From Camelus bactrianus (lineage: Eukaryota > Chordata > Mammalia > Artiodactyla > Camelidae), in NCBI RefSeq assembly GCF_048773025.1, contig NC_133559.1, forward strand, positions 9,950,501 through 10,014,500: 64,000 nucleotides of DNA. Reading direction: 5' to 3'. Position 1 is the first letter of the stretch. Each line of letters opens with the position of its first letter. The notes under the pieces were generated by a model. That model saw only the letters and a program-made list of their open reading frames with translations, made no database searches and was not told the origin of the DNA. This document shows, piece by piece, positions 48,183 through 60,300 of this stretch. The translations under genes and the position numbers were made by a program.

Positions 48183-51100
48183 AAAAAATTTTTTTAATTG
48201 AAGTGTAGTTGATTTACAATGTTAGTTTCAGGTGTATAGCGAAGTGTTTCAGTTATACTTATACATACATATATATATTTTCAGATTCTTTTCTATTATA
48301 TGTTATCACAAGAAATTGAATATAGTTCCCTGTGCTATATAGTAGGGCCTTGTTGTTTATCTATTTTATATATAGTAATGTGTATCTGTTAATCCCCAAC
48401 CCCTAATTTATCCCTCCTGCCCTCTCCCCTTTGGTAACTATAGTTTATTTTCTATGTCTGTGAGTCTGCTTTTGTTTGTAAATAGAATCTGTATCTTTTT
48501 TTTTTTAGATTCCACATATAAGCGATATCACATGATATTTGTCTTTCTCTGACTTACTTCATTCACTCAACATGATAATCTCTAGGTCCATCCATGTTGC
48601 TGCAAATAGCATTATTTCATTCTTTTTATGGCTGAGTAGTATTCCATTGTATAAGTACACCACATCTTCTAATGTGTCGCTTAAGGCCTGTGTTTCCTTA
48701 CTGATTTTCTGTCTGGATTATCTGTCCATTGATGTAAATAGGATGTTAAAGTCCGCCACTATTCTTGTGTTACTGTCAATTTCTCCTTTTATGTTTGTTA
48801 ACATTTGCCTTTTATATTGAGATGCTCCTATGTGGGTTGCATATGTATTTACAATTGTTACATCTTCCTCTTGGATCTATCCCTTGAGCATTATGTAGTG
48901 TCCTTCTTTGTCTCTTATAACAGTCTTTATTTTCAAGTCTATTTTGTCTAAGTATTGTGACTCTGACTTTTTTTTGATTCCCGTGTGCATGGAAGACCTT
49001 TTTTCATCCTCTCACTTTCAGTCTGTATACATCTCTAGATCTAAAGTGCATCTTGTAGGCAGCAAATACATAGGTCTTGTTTTTGTATCCATTCAGCCAG
49101 TCTGTCTTTTGGTTGGAGCATTTAGTTTGCTTACATTTAAGGTAATTATCAGCATATATGTTCTATTGCCATTTTGTTAATTGTTTTGGATTTGTTTTAG
49201 GAGATCTTTCTCTTCCTTTTCTTCTTTTGTTCTCTTGTGATTTAGTGACTCTCTTTAGTGTTATGTTTGGATTCCTTTTTCTTTTGTGTGTGTATATCTA
49301 TTACAGATTTTTGGTTTGCAGTTACCGTAAAGTTTTAGGATAACATTCTGTATATATACATGATTGCTTTAAGCTGCTGATCTTATTTTCAAACACATTT
49401 TGAGTATCCTGCATTTGTACTCTCCTCTCATGATTACTGTTTTTGCACTCACATTTTGTATCTGTTTTGTGTTTCTCTTAACTGTTTATTATGAAAGCTA
49501 GTGACTTCACTGCTAATGTCTTTTACCCTTCCTAGTAGTGTGTGAGAATGATTTCCTGCCTTTCCTGTATGTTTGCCTTTACCAGTGAGCTTTTCCATTT
49601 TGTAATTTTCTTGTTTCTAGTTGTGGCCTCTTCTTTTCTGCTGAGAATTTGTTCCTTTAGCATTTGTTGTAAAGCTGGCTTGGTGGTGCTGAATTGTTTT
49701 GCTTTTGCTTGTCTGTAAAGCTTTTGATTTCTCCATCAAATATGAATGAGGGCCTTGCTGGATAGAGTATTCTTGGTTGTAGGTTTTTCCTGTTTTGTCA
49801 TTTTAAATATATCATGCCACTTCCTCCTGGCCTGCAGAGTTTCTGCATGAAACTCAGATGATAGTCTTATGGAAGTTCTTTTGTATGTTATTTGTCCCTT
49901 TTCCCTTGATGCTTTTAATATTCTCTCTTTATCTTTAATTTTTACTTTTTAATTATAATATGTCTCAGTGTGCTCTTCTTTGGGTTAATCTTATTTTGGA
50001 CTCTGAGTTTGCTAGACTTGAGTGACTTCCCCAGGTTATAGAAGTTTTCAGCTATTATCTCTTCAAATATTTTCTCAGGCCCTTTCTCTCTCTCTTCTCC
50101 TTCTGGGACCCCTATAATGTGAATGTTAGTGTGCTTTATATTGCTCCAGACATTTCTTAAACTATCTTTATTTCTTTTTATCCTTTTTTCTTTTTTCTGC
50201 TCTGCAGTAGTGATTTACACTATTCTGTCTTCTAGCTCACTGATCTATTCTTCTGCCTCATTTAATCTATTCTTGGTTCCTTCTAGTGTATTATTCATTT
50301 CAGTAATTGTGTTCTTCTGCTCTGTTTGATTGTTCTTTATACTTACTTTTTGTTAAAGACGTCTAACTACTCACTCTTTGCATCCATTCTCCTCCCAAGT
50401 TCTCTGATTATCTTCACCATCATTACTCTGAACTCTTTCTTGGGTAGATTGCCTATCTCCTCATCACTTATTTCTTCTTCCAGGATTCTGTCTTGTGCCT
50501 TTGCCTGGAACTTACTCCTCTGCCACCTCATTTTGTCTAAATTTCTACTTGCATTTTTATGTAAGTTCATTATGTTTCTCAGCCTTGAGAAGTGGCCCTC
50601 TGTAGGAGACATCCTAGGTCTCCCAGAAGTGTACGCTGCTCTCATCACCCAGGGGCCTGTGGCAGCTGGTCCCAGAGTAAATTCTGGCCTGTGTTTGTGG
50701 AATTGTTTTGCAGGTTGCGAGATCAAAGTTTTCTAGCTTCTGCTGTCTGCCTCCTGGTGGGTGAGGCTGGTCTAGAGGCTGGTGCAGGCTTCCTGGTGGG
50801 AGAAGCTGGTATCTGCCCACTGGTGGCTGGAGTTGGGTCTTGGCCTTCTGGTGGGCAGGCCATGTCTAGAGGCATCTGTGGGATCAGCCATAGGTAGTGT
50901 CTGCTTATGGGTGGAGATATGTTTCCACCTGGTTAATTGGCCTGAGGAGTCCCAGCTCTGGAGCCTAAAGGCTGTTGGGTGGGGCCAAGTCTCTGTGCTA
51001 ATGTTCAAGCAAGATATCAGCCTCCCAGAAGGAGAGGTCATTCACATGAACACCCCCAAATATCTGCCACCATGTCCATGCCCCCAGGGCGAGCCACAGC

Positions 51101-51622
51101 CACCCTGCCTTCCTCAGGAGACCTGCAAGCTCAGCAGGTAGATCTGACCCAGGTTCCTATGAAATTACTGCTTTTATCCTTGGTCCCAGTGAACATGAGC
51201 TTTTCTGTGTGACCCTTAAGCCTGCAGTCCGCTTCCCCAAGTCCTGTGGGGCTCCTGTAACCACGCCCACCGGCCTTCAGGGCCCAGCGCCCTGGGGGCT
51301 CCTCTCCCCGGTGCTGAAGCCCCCAGACTGGGGTGCCTAATATGGGACTCAGAGCTCTCACTACTGCGAGAGGACCTCTGCAATATGATTATTCTCCAGT
51401 TTGTGGGCCCTTCACCCAGGGGGTATAAGACCTGATTATATCATGAGCCCCCCCTCCTACTGGTCTCATCATAGTTTCTTCTTTATATTTTTAGCTACAG
51501 AAAATCCTTTCTGATAGTTTCTTTTCTTTTTTATTGCTAGTGTCCTGCAGTTATTTGTGGTCATGGTGTGTCTGTGAGAGGAGGTGAGCACCAGCTCCTT
51601 CTACTCTGCCATCTTGAAAGGA
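48183..51622 (-). mobile_element. L1 with 5' UTR present but most of ORF2 deleted (minus strand)
   Basis: Reading the reverse strand: a start at CAAGATGGCAGAGTAGAAGG, a GC-rich 5' untranslated region of about 1 kb (51620-50600), ORF1-like text (50600-49660), and the ORF2 endonuclease start (about 49000-48690). It then passes abruptly, near 48675, to ORF2 C-terminal and 3' untranslated text, ending near 48183. Relative to the L1 at 57-63 kb, about 3.1 kb covering the reverse transcriptase is absent. Frames are degraded, so it is not mobile. Confidence 0.8.
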
Positions 51623-51639
51623 AGTCACAATTTTTTAAT

Positions 51640-52925
51640 CTATAAAATATATGTGAAATATGAAGGTTGGATTTGATTACATAATTTCTTTGAACTATAA
51701 CCTTATGAAATATGATAAATGATGTGTTTTTCATTCTGATATCCAGGGTAACAGCATCAAGAAACAAGAGTGTAATATCCTTACTTGTGTTCAAGGAAAA
51801 AGTTTATTGAGTTTGAAGGCAGTAAAGAGAGAGTCAGAAAAATATATGACCCAAAAAACATGTCACCCCTCAAGAAGAGAGGTGTTTATCACCTGAGTTT
51901 AAAGAAGGGCATTGCCACACTTGTTCGCTCTTTCAGAACATTTTTTGAGCTCTCATTTCCTTTTTAGGAAAAACAGTATCATTTTCTTTTAGGAAAAAAT
52001 GAAGCAGTGTTGATCTTCTGCCCATCCCACATATATGATTCTTGTCTCATGACTGTCAGGCAGGACCAAAAATCAGAATTATGAGGCAGTTTTCAGTGTT
52101 GGTAATGGTACAGAAGAACATGCAGTCAGAAAATTTTGGGATTGAATTCCAGTTCCACAAACTAGCAGTTGTAAATTTTAGTGCAATTTAACTAACTCCT
52201 TTTTGCCCATTTTCAAGACTGAGAAGTTAATAATACCTACTTTTAAGGTTGTTGGGAGAAATGAGATACTTTATGTTGGCTTATAGTTGGTACTACAAGA
52301 ATAAACCCTACCTTTGTTGATTGCAATTTTTATCAGAATTATCGCTGCACATCTAATACCTAACAGAAACAAAAAGATGTCTCATAAATCCATAAGATTC
52401 TCAGTTTTTTTAAGAACTCAAGAAAGGCCTAATATTCCAAACAAGTTTTAGTTCTGTGGAGTGACAGTGTCTCTTCAAAAACCCTGCAACCACTTACAGA
52501 CCGAGCGTTTATAAGGGGTAGAATCACTTCTGAAACTGACCCAAACTCAGTTTTCTTTGAGAATCTGAGCTCTTCTTCTGACAAGGGGCCAGCAGCCCAG
52601 AATGCTTTTCTTAGTTGCGGCCTAGAAAGAGATCATATCTAGGACACCTGAGGTCTCAACTAACGCATACCAGTGTTACTGAGGTACTCGGAAAAATCAG
52701 GGGGTCGCCGGAGAGGACTGCGATCAAAGCCTGGTACAAAGAGTAAGTTCAGTTAATATTAAGTTTCTGTTCTCTCTTTTAGAAACGTGCAGACTACAAA
52801 ATCCTTATCACAGTGTGATCACTTTTCATCTTACAGGATTGCATATAAGCTCTGATCTTCCTGTGTGTTCTATTGGAAAGAAATCTTTAATTGCCTTTAA
52901 ATACCATAATTGCCTTTAAGTACCA
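51640..52925. other. Intergenic with a MIR-like piece
   Basis: No gene. MIR-like text is at about 52140-52310 (TTGGGATTGAATTCCAGTTC, later AATAATACCTACTTTTAAGG). Confidence 0.4.
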
Positions 52926-52934
52926 GAACGTATC

Positions 52935-53310
52935 ATTTTTTAAAAGAGACTTTATTTTTAGAGCAGTTTTACATTCACAGTAAAAGTAAGTGGCAATTAT
53001 AGAGCTCCCGTATACCTCCTGCCCCCACATGAGCTGCTTCTCCCACCACCAATATCCCTCACCACCAGTGATACGTTTATTACAATTGGTGAACCTACAA
53101 TGACACGTTGTTATCACCTGAAGTCCATAGTTTACATTAGGGTTCGCACATGGTGTTGTACAGTCTATGGTTTGGACATATGTGCAATGACATGTATTCA
53201 CCATGATGGTCGCTTTCAGTATAGTTTCACTGCCCTAGGAATGCCCTATTATACCTATTTCTCCCCTGGTACCTAACCTCTAGCAACCACTGATTTTTTA
53301 CTGTCTACAT
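52935..53310 (-). mobile_element. L1M 3'-end fragment (minus strand)
   Basis: Reverse of an old L1 3' end: GAGCAGTTTTACATTCACAG, CTCACCACCAGTGATACGTT and CTCTAGCAACCACTGATTTT. The same family recurs at 63150-63400. Confidence 0.65.
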
Positions 53311-53311
53311 A

Positions 53312-53939
53312 CTTGATTCTTCTCTGAGAATGTTGGAGAATTGATGATAGTTTATACTGTTTCTCGGGGCAATCATAGGGGATTCTGAAAAAGCTAATAA
53401 AGCAACCAATGAGAAATCAGTGATGTAACAAGGAGGAGTGAGGCTGAGAAAGGGGAAGAGAATACTTGAGGAAATATTCAAAAGGCAAGAGAAGAACAGA
53501 GGGACAGAAAAGAGCAGGGGCTTGAGAACCTTAGTCAGGCTGCTGGGAAGACATTTAGTTTCATGCCTGTATCGTACGAATGAGTAAAAAGGCCTTAAAG
53601 GCACATTGACTTTTCAATACCGTGGAAGACTTGGTCCATAGCGGTTAAATTAGAGGAAAGTGAACTGGTTGGAAGCTGGTGACGATGAGAGAAGCTGGAA
53701 GCCAGAGAGGACAGTCAGAACTGGAGCGGAAATGAGCATCTGAGTAGGAGGTCCAGGGTTTTGGGAAGGAACAGGTTTTCTTTCTTTCTTTTTTTTTTTC
53801 TTCAGACATTGACTAAAGGGAAGGTTTGTCTGTTGGTAGGAGTAGGAAGTCAGAACAGAGGTATTGTGGGGTAGGTTTGTTCAGAACAGAAACCAAAGAC
53901 CAACTTTCCTGAGCAAAAGAAAGAACACCTGCAAATGAA
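53312..53939 (+). promoter_or_regulatory. Proximal upstream region of the CD1A-like gene
   Basis: About 630 bp between an old L1 and the CD1A start codon. It is purine-rich, with no TATA box close to the start; a T-rich tract lies at 53780-53800. The transcription start is expected here but cannot be fixed. An out-of-frame ATG at 53935 would open a short upstream frame if it is transcribed. Confidence 0.4.
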
Positions 53940-56689
53940 ATGCTGTTTCTGCAGCTTCCATTGCTGCTGGCTCTCCTCCCAGCTGCTGACAGTGAGGACG
54001 GTAAGAGCTCTGGCAACTGCCCAGCTAAGTACAAGAAGAGGGGTGTGTGTGTGTGTGTGTGTGTGCCGCACATGTTCGGCACATGTGTGTATGGGATGGT
54101 TTCCCCAACCTAGAGACTGCGAGTATCAGGCAAGTTTCATTCCAGCATCCCTGACTCCAGTCCTTTTGCTCTTTTGAAGGTTTATATAATGCATGGAACC
54201 CTGCTGAGATATCTGTGGCTTCCCTTTTCTCCAGATTCCGAGTTTCTCCTATTTGGCACTTTTCTTTCTCCATTCTTTCCTTCTCAACTCCCCTTCTCAT
54301 TCTCTTTGTTCTTTTCCCACAGGTTTCCAGGAGCCAGTCTCCTTCCAAATCATCCATATCTTCTCCTTTTACAACCATTCCTGGGAACATTCTGTGGGCT
54401 CGGGTTGGTTGGGGGAGTTGCAGACTCACGGCATGAATAGCAGCTCTGACACTGTCATTTACCTGTGGCCTTGGTCCAGGGGCAACTTCAGCAATGAGGA
54501 GTTGATGGAAGTGGCAAGGTTATTTCAGACATTCTTCATTAGATTTGCTCAGGCATTTCACAACCATGCCATTCAGTGGATGCTTCAATGTAAGTTCAGT
54601 TTCCTTAACAGGGGCTGGGAATATGGGGGGTGTGTGTGAGGGGGGGTGTTTTGTGTGTCTCAATGAGTTTCTTATTCCTCTAGGAAACAGCCTCCACTCA
54701 TTTCTGAACCTTGTAACAACTCCCCGCCATAGAGATGCAGTTATATACCTTAAGACAGAGGGTGTAATCCAGACCCTGATTCCTCAAATCGTTCAAGACT
54801 TCTGCTACCTACAAACACCTCTCTCGTTGACTGCGGCCTTTGCTTTATTATCTTCCATGAGTGGTCACCCCTTTCCCTGATCTCTGAGTAGATAGTCTCA
54901 GCTTCCTCACTCTATGGCTGACTCCTTAAAGTGTGATTTCCTCCCCCATTCAATCTCATCAGCGACCTCTGTCTATATATTCAGTGTAACATACTGCGTT
55001 CCATTCACCCTAGATTTTTATAACCCCCGCAGTCTCACACGAAGTCCTTCCTTATTCTCTCACCCGCACTGTTTATGCTGCCTTCTTCAAACACTTTGCC
55101 CCTTCCTTTTTGTCATTCATCTCTTTCTGCATCTCCAAATACTGTCAGTTCCCCTTTCTCTGAAGCTCTGATCAAACCAGTTTTGCTTCATTCCCTCAAA
55201 TCTTCTAAACTCCTCCTTTCTCTTTCTATCTTCTTGTTGTTCAACTCATTTTATTTTATCATTTTCATTCTTTTTCTCTAATTTACAAACCCTCTTCCCC
55301 AGATCCCTTTGAGGTGCAGATAGCAGGAGGCTGTAAGCTGCGCTTTGGGGAAGCCTCAGTAGGCTTTGTGCAGGTTGCTTTTCAAGGATCAGAGTTCCTG
55401 AGCTTCCAGAACAATTCATGGTTGCCCTCTCCAGAGGGCGGAGAGACGGCTCAGCTTGTCTGCAGACTATTCAATTTGTACCAAGGCACCCAGGAAATAA
55501 TACACAGGCTGCTCAGTGACACCTGCCCACGTTTCCTCTTGGGTCTTCTTGATGCAGGGAAGGCATATCTCCAGCGACAAGGTCAGTCCTGCACCTGCCC
55601 TCCAAGAACTTTCTGTTCTAAAACCACCTCTTCCCACCATGCCCTTCCAATTTAGGACAAGAAGGAGGGAAGGGGGAGAGGGGATAATGGGTGGCAGGTT
55701 CCTAGAGGTGGGAAAGGGGTGTCTGTCTAAAGTGACCGTAGAGTCTGCCTCAGAGTCCTCATCTGTGTCTCTCATGTCCTCGGCAGTAAGACCAGAGGCC
55801 TGGCTGTCCCCTGGCCCCAGTCCTGGTCCTGGCCGCCTGGTGCTGGTTTGTCACGCCTCTGGCTTCTACCCAAAGCCTATTTGGGTGACGTGGATGCGGG
55901 GTGAACGGGAGCAACAGGGCACTCAGAGAAGCGACGTCGTGCCTCATGCCGACGGGACGTGGTATCTTCGGGTGTCCTTGGAAGTGGAAACCAGAGAGGC
56001 ACCTGGCCTGAGCTGCCGGGTGAGACACAGCAGTCTGGGGGACCAGGACATCGTCCTCTACTGGGGTGAGCAAGGACTGGGGCCCGGCTGGGAATGGGGG
56101 TTGGTGGTCCTTGAGCTGAGCAGGAAAGCCAGATGAAAAATTGGAATTTTGGGAACTCCAGACCCCAGAGGAATACAAATGAAAGGTAGGAATATGAGAG
56201 CCCCACAGACATAGGAAGATGTTGCACTTAATGAAGGAATCGTCTCTGAGGGAGGATGAGAGAAGAAATAGGGAGAAAGGAGACTGGGGAGGCAGACACT
56301 GGAATGAACAAAGGAAGAGCAGGGACATGCAGTGAAACCGAGAGTAGGTTTGAAATGACACCGTTGTGTGCACCCGGATCCACAGGGCATCGCAGCTCCG
56401 TGGGCTGGATCTTCTTGGCAGTGACGGTGCCCCTGCTGCTCCTGGCAGGTCTTGCGTTTTGGGCTCGGAAGCGCCGGTGAGTTCTTCGTGTCCATCCTTC
56501 CTGCTCTTTGCCCCACTCCCCACTTGTCTGCCCATCTTTGTTTTCTCTCTCTTTCCTCAGTGCTCCTCCCCCCAGCGCCCTTCCTTTTACCCGTCAGGTC
56601 TCCCCTCCACCCCATGTCGAGTGACTTCCATCTCTGTTCTTCCCAGGACACTCTGTCAACCCGCAAGCTCTCATCTCCCTTTGGAATGA
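53940..56689 (+). CDS. CD1A: CD1A-like lipid-antigen-presenting glycoprotein, six exons, intact
   Basis: MHC-I-like heavy chain that pairs with beta2-microglobulin and shows lipids to T cells on dendritic-type cells. Predicted coding exons: 53940-54000 (signal peptide, [15 protein letters not shown]), 54323-54589 (alpha1), 55303-55581 (alpha2), 55787-56065 (alpha3), 56386-56476 (transmembrane), 56647-56689 (tail). All introns are GT-AG and phase-consistent, giving 339 residues. Alpha1 shows FYNHSW and [12 protein letters not shown]. Alpha2 has GGCKL and [19 protein letters not shown], supplying the domain disulfide. Alpha3 is an Ig C1 domain with [11 protein letters not shown] and [10 protein letters not shown]. 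There are four N-X-S sites. The transmembrane segment ends FWARKRR. The tail lacks a YXXphi endosomal motif, as in human CD1A and unlike CD1B, C and D. Text is closest to CD1A. Termination at 56478-56480 without the last splice would give 326 residues, near the human 327. Confidence 0.93.
54043..54065. repeat. GT microsatellite in CD1A-like intron 1
   Basis: A run of GT units starting about 40 bases after the exon 1 donor. Confidence 0.9.
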
Positions 56690-57200
56690 GATCCCAGCAG
56701 CTCAGGAGCTCAGGATGTAGCTAAACACAGCCCGGTGATGCTGGCCTTCAACTCTCCATGTACAACTTTTTTTTGTTTTTATTTATTTCTGCTTAATGAT
56801 CAGTTGTCCCTATAAGCTCAGTGTAATTTTGCAGGATTTGTAGTTCTAACCTAGTTTAAGGAACTTAAAATTTTCAACTTTAAAAATTTAAATTCTGAAT
56901 GGAATGAGGTCCTAGGAACCTTCCCGTATTCAAATATGAATGTATAGCTAGACTTATTTCAGGTAACACTTCCTCCTGAGAACCTTCCCTGATTCACTAG
57001 TGGAAGCTGTCTCTGCCTCGTCTGAACTCCCACCACAAATTAACTGTAGTTTGCTAAGTCTCCCCCTCACTTCAGACCCCTTCTTGCAGCTATTATGTCC
57101 CTTTTCCCTTATAATTATTAAGCTTCTTGAGAGCAAAGTCAATGTTTTTCTACTATTTGTGTCCTTGGCGAAGTGTCTTACCTGCATGTACTACATTATC

Positions 57201-57206
57201 AATAAA
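57201..57206 (+). promoter_or_regulatory. Probable polyadenylation signal of the CD1A-like gene
   Basis: AATAAA about 510 bases past the stop and the first good signal downstream of it. It is followed by a T-rich stretch before the L1 begins near 57302. Confidence 0.6.
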
Positions 57207-57301
57207 AAATCTGTATTATATTTTATACTGAATTTATAGCCTTTTTTATTCTCTTCCTTCCTGCCATCTTTGTCGTAGCTGAGACCTTTGATGCGCTTCT
57301 T

Positions 57302-60300
57302 CTTTTAAATTGAAGTATAGTCGATTTACAATGTGTTAGTTTCTGGTGTACAGCATAGTGATTCAATTATTATATATGTATCTATATACATATCTCCTTT
57401 TCATACTCTTTTTCATCATAGACTCCTACAGGGTATTGATTATACTTCCCTGTGCTATACAGTGGGGCCTTGCTTATTTATTTTACATATAGTAGTTAGT
57501 ATCTGCAAATCCCAAACTCCCAGTTTATCCCTCCCCACCTGCTTCCCCCTCTGGTAACCATGTGTTTGTTTTCTATATCTGTGAGTCTGTTTCTGTTTTG
57601 TAAAGAAGTTCATTTGTGTCATTTTTTTTAGATTCCACATAGAAGTGATATCATATGGTATTTTTCTTTCTTTTTCTGGTGTACTTCACTTAGTATGATA
57701 ATCTTTAGGTCCATCCATGTTGCTACAAATGGCATTATTTCATTCTTTTTTATGGTTGAATATACATATATACACACCACAACTTCTTTATCCAGTCATC
57801 TGTCGATGGACATTTAGGTTGCTTCCATGCCTTGGCTGTTGTAAATAGTGCTGCTATGAACATTGGGGTGCATGTATCTTTTTGAATTAGAGTTCCCTCC
57901 AGACACAGGAGTGGGATTGCTGGGTCATATGGTAAGTCTATTTTTAGTTTTTTCAGGAATCTCCATACTGTTTTTCATAATGACTGCACCAAACTACGTT
58001 CTCACCAACAGTGTAGAAGGGTTCCCTTTTCACCACATCCTCTCTAGCATTTATCATTTGTGGACTTTTTAATGATGGCCATTCTAACTGGTGTGAGATG
58101 ATGCTTCATTGTAGTTTTGATTTACATTTCTCTGATAATTAGTGATACTCAGCATTTTTTCTTGTGTCTATTGGCCATTGGTATGTCTTAATTGGAGAAC
58201 TGTTTGTTTGAATCTTCTACCCATTGTTTGATTGGGTTGTTTGTTTTTGTTATTGAGTTGTATGAGCTGTTTGTATATTCTGAAAATTAAACCCTTGTCA
58301 GTTGCATTATTGCAAATATTTTTTTCCCATTCTGTAGGCTGTCTTTTCATTTTATTTATAGTTTGCTTTGCTGTGCAAAAGCTTATGTTTAATTAGGTCT
58401 CATTTGTTTATTTTTGCTTTTGTTTCTATTGTCTGGGTAGACGCCATAGGAGGACATTGCTATGGTTTATGTCAGAGAATGTTTTGCCACTGTTCTCTTC
58501 TAGGAGACTTACAATGTTTTGCCTTATGTTTAAATCTTTAAGCCATTTTGAGGTGTGTGTGTGTGTGTGTGTGTATTACATGAGTGTTCTATCTTCACTG
58601 ATTTAAATGTGGCTGTCTAGCTTTCCCAATACCACTTCCTAAAGAGACTGTCTTTTCCCCATTCTATATTCTTCACTCTTTTGTTGAAGATTAATTGACT
58701 GTAGGTGTGTAGGTTTATTTCTGGGCTCCCTATTCTGTTCCGTTGATCTATATGTCTGTGTTTGTATCCATACCCATGCTGTTTTGATTACTGTAGCTCT
58801 GTAGTATTGTCTGAAGTCTGGGAGAGTTATTTCTCCAGGTTTGTTCTTTTTCTTCAGTATTACTTTGGCAATTCAAGGTCTTTGTGATTTCATATAAATT
58901 TTAGGATTATTTGTTCTAGTTCTGTGAACAATGTTCTGGGTAATTTGATAGGGATGGTACTAAATCTGTAGATTGCTTTGGGTAGTATGGTCATTTTAAC
59001 TATAATAATTTTTCCAATCCAAGAGCATGGGATAGCTTTCCATTTCTTTAAATCATCTTTAGTTTCCTTAATCAATGTTTTATAGTTCTCCACACATAAA
59101 TCTTTCACCTCCTTGGTCAGGTTTATTATTAAGAATTTTTTTTGTTGTTGCAATTTTAAAAGTGCATTTTTTTCATTTCCTTTTCTGATATTTCATTATT
59201 AGTGTAAAATAAGCAACCAATTTCTGTATGTTAATCTTGTATCCTGCTACCTTGCTGAATGTGTCTATCAGGTCTAGTCATTTTTGTGTGGAGCCTTTAG
59301 GGTTTTCTGTGTATAGTATCATGTCATCTGCATGTAGTGACAATTTTGCCTCTTCTCTTTTCATTTGGATCCCTTTTATTTTATTTCTTGTCTGATTGCT
59401 TTGACTAGGACTTCAAATACTGCGCTGAGTAAGTGGTGAGCGTGGGCATCCTTGTCTTGTTCTAGATTCTAGCAGGAAGGTTTTCCATTTTTCATGGGTG
59501 AGTGTTATGCTGGCTGTGGGTTTGACGTAAATAGCTTTTATTATGTTGAGATATGTTTCCTCTGTACCCACTTTGGTAAGAATTTTTATCAAGAATGGCT
59601 ATTGAATTTTATCACATGCTTTTTCTGCATCTATTGAGATGATTATGTGATTTTTGTCCTTTCTTGTGTTGATGTGGTGTATCACATTGGTTGATATGCA
59701 TATGTTAAAGCATCCTTGTGTCCCTGGGATGAATCCAACTTGATCATAATGTACAATCTTTTTAATGTAATTTTGGATTCAGTTTGCTAACATTTTATTG
59801 AGAGTTTTTGCATCTATATTCTTCAAAGATACTGACCTGTAATTTTCTTTTTTGGTAGAGTCTTTATCTGGTTTCAGTATCAGGCTGATGGTAGCTTCAT
59901 AGAATGAGTTTGAGAGTATACCCTCCTCTTCATTCTTTTGGAAGAGTTTGAGAATGATGGGTATAAGTTCTTTGTATGTTTGGTAGAATTTCTCAGTGAA
60001 GTCATCCAGTTCTAGACTTTTGTTTGCAGAGAGTATTTTTTTGTTTGCTATTTTTTTTTTAACTGATTCTGTTTCACTTTTAGTGATCAGTCTGCTCAGA
60101 TTATGCATTCCTTCTTGATTCAGTTTTGATGGACCATACGTTTCTAGAAACTTGTCCATTTCTTCTAGGTTGTCCAGTTTGTTGGCATATGACTTTTCAT
60201 AATATTCTCTTAGGGTTTTTTGTGTATTTGCAGTTTTGGCTGTAATTTCTGCTCTTTCCTTTCTTACTTTGTTTATTTGAGCTCTCTCTCTCTCTTCTTC

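Noticed and set aside
50326-51141. Overlapping open frames of 100-136 codons
   Set aside because: They fall in the L1 ORF1 and GC-rich 5' untranslated region and show no independent protein resemblance on the plus strand.
55759-56535. 258-codon open frame antisense to CD1A exons 4-5
   Set aside because: It lies opposite GC-rich coding and intronic CD1A sequence, has no family motif, and crosses splice sites of the well-supported plus-strand gene. It is a shadow frame.
56058-56666. 202-codon antisense open frame over the CD1A 3' part
   Set aside because: Same reason: low-complexity, Ser/Pro/Arg-rich translation with no domain.
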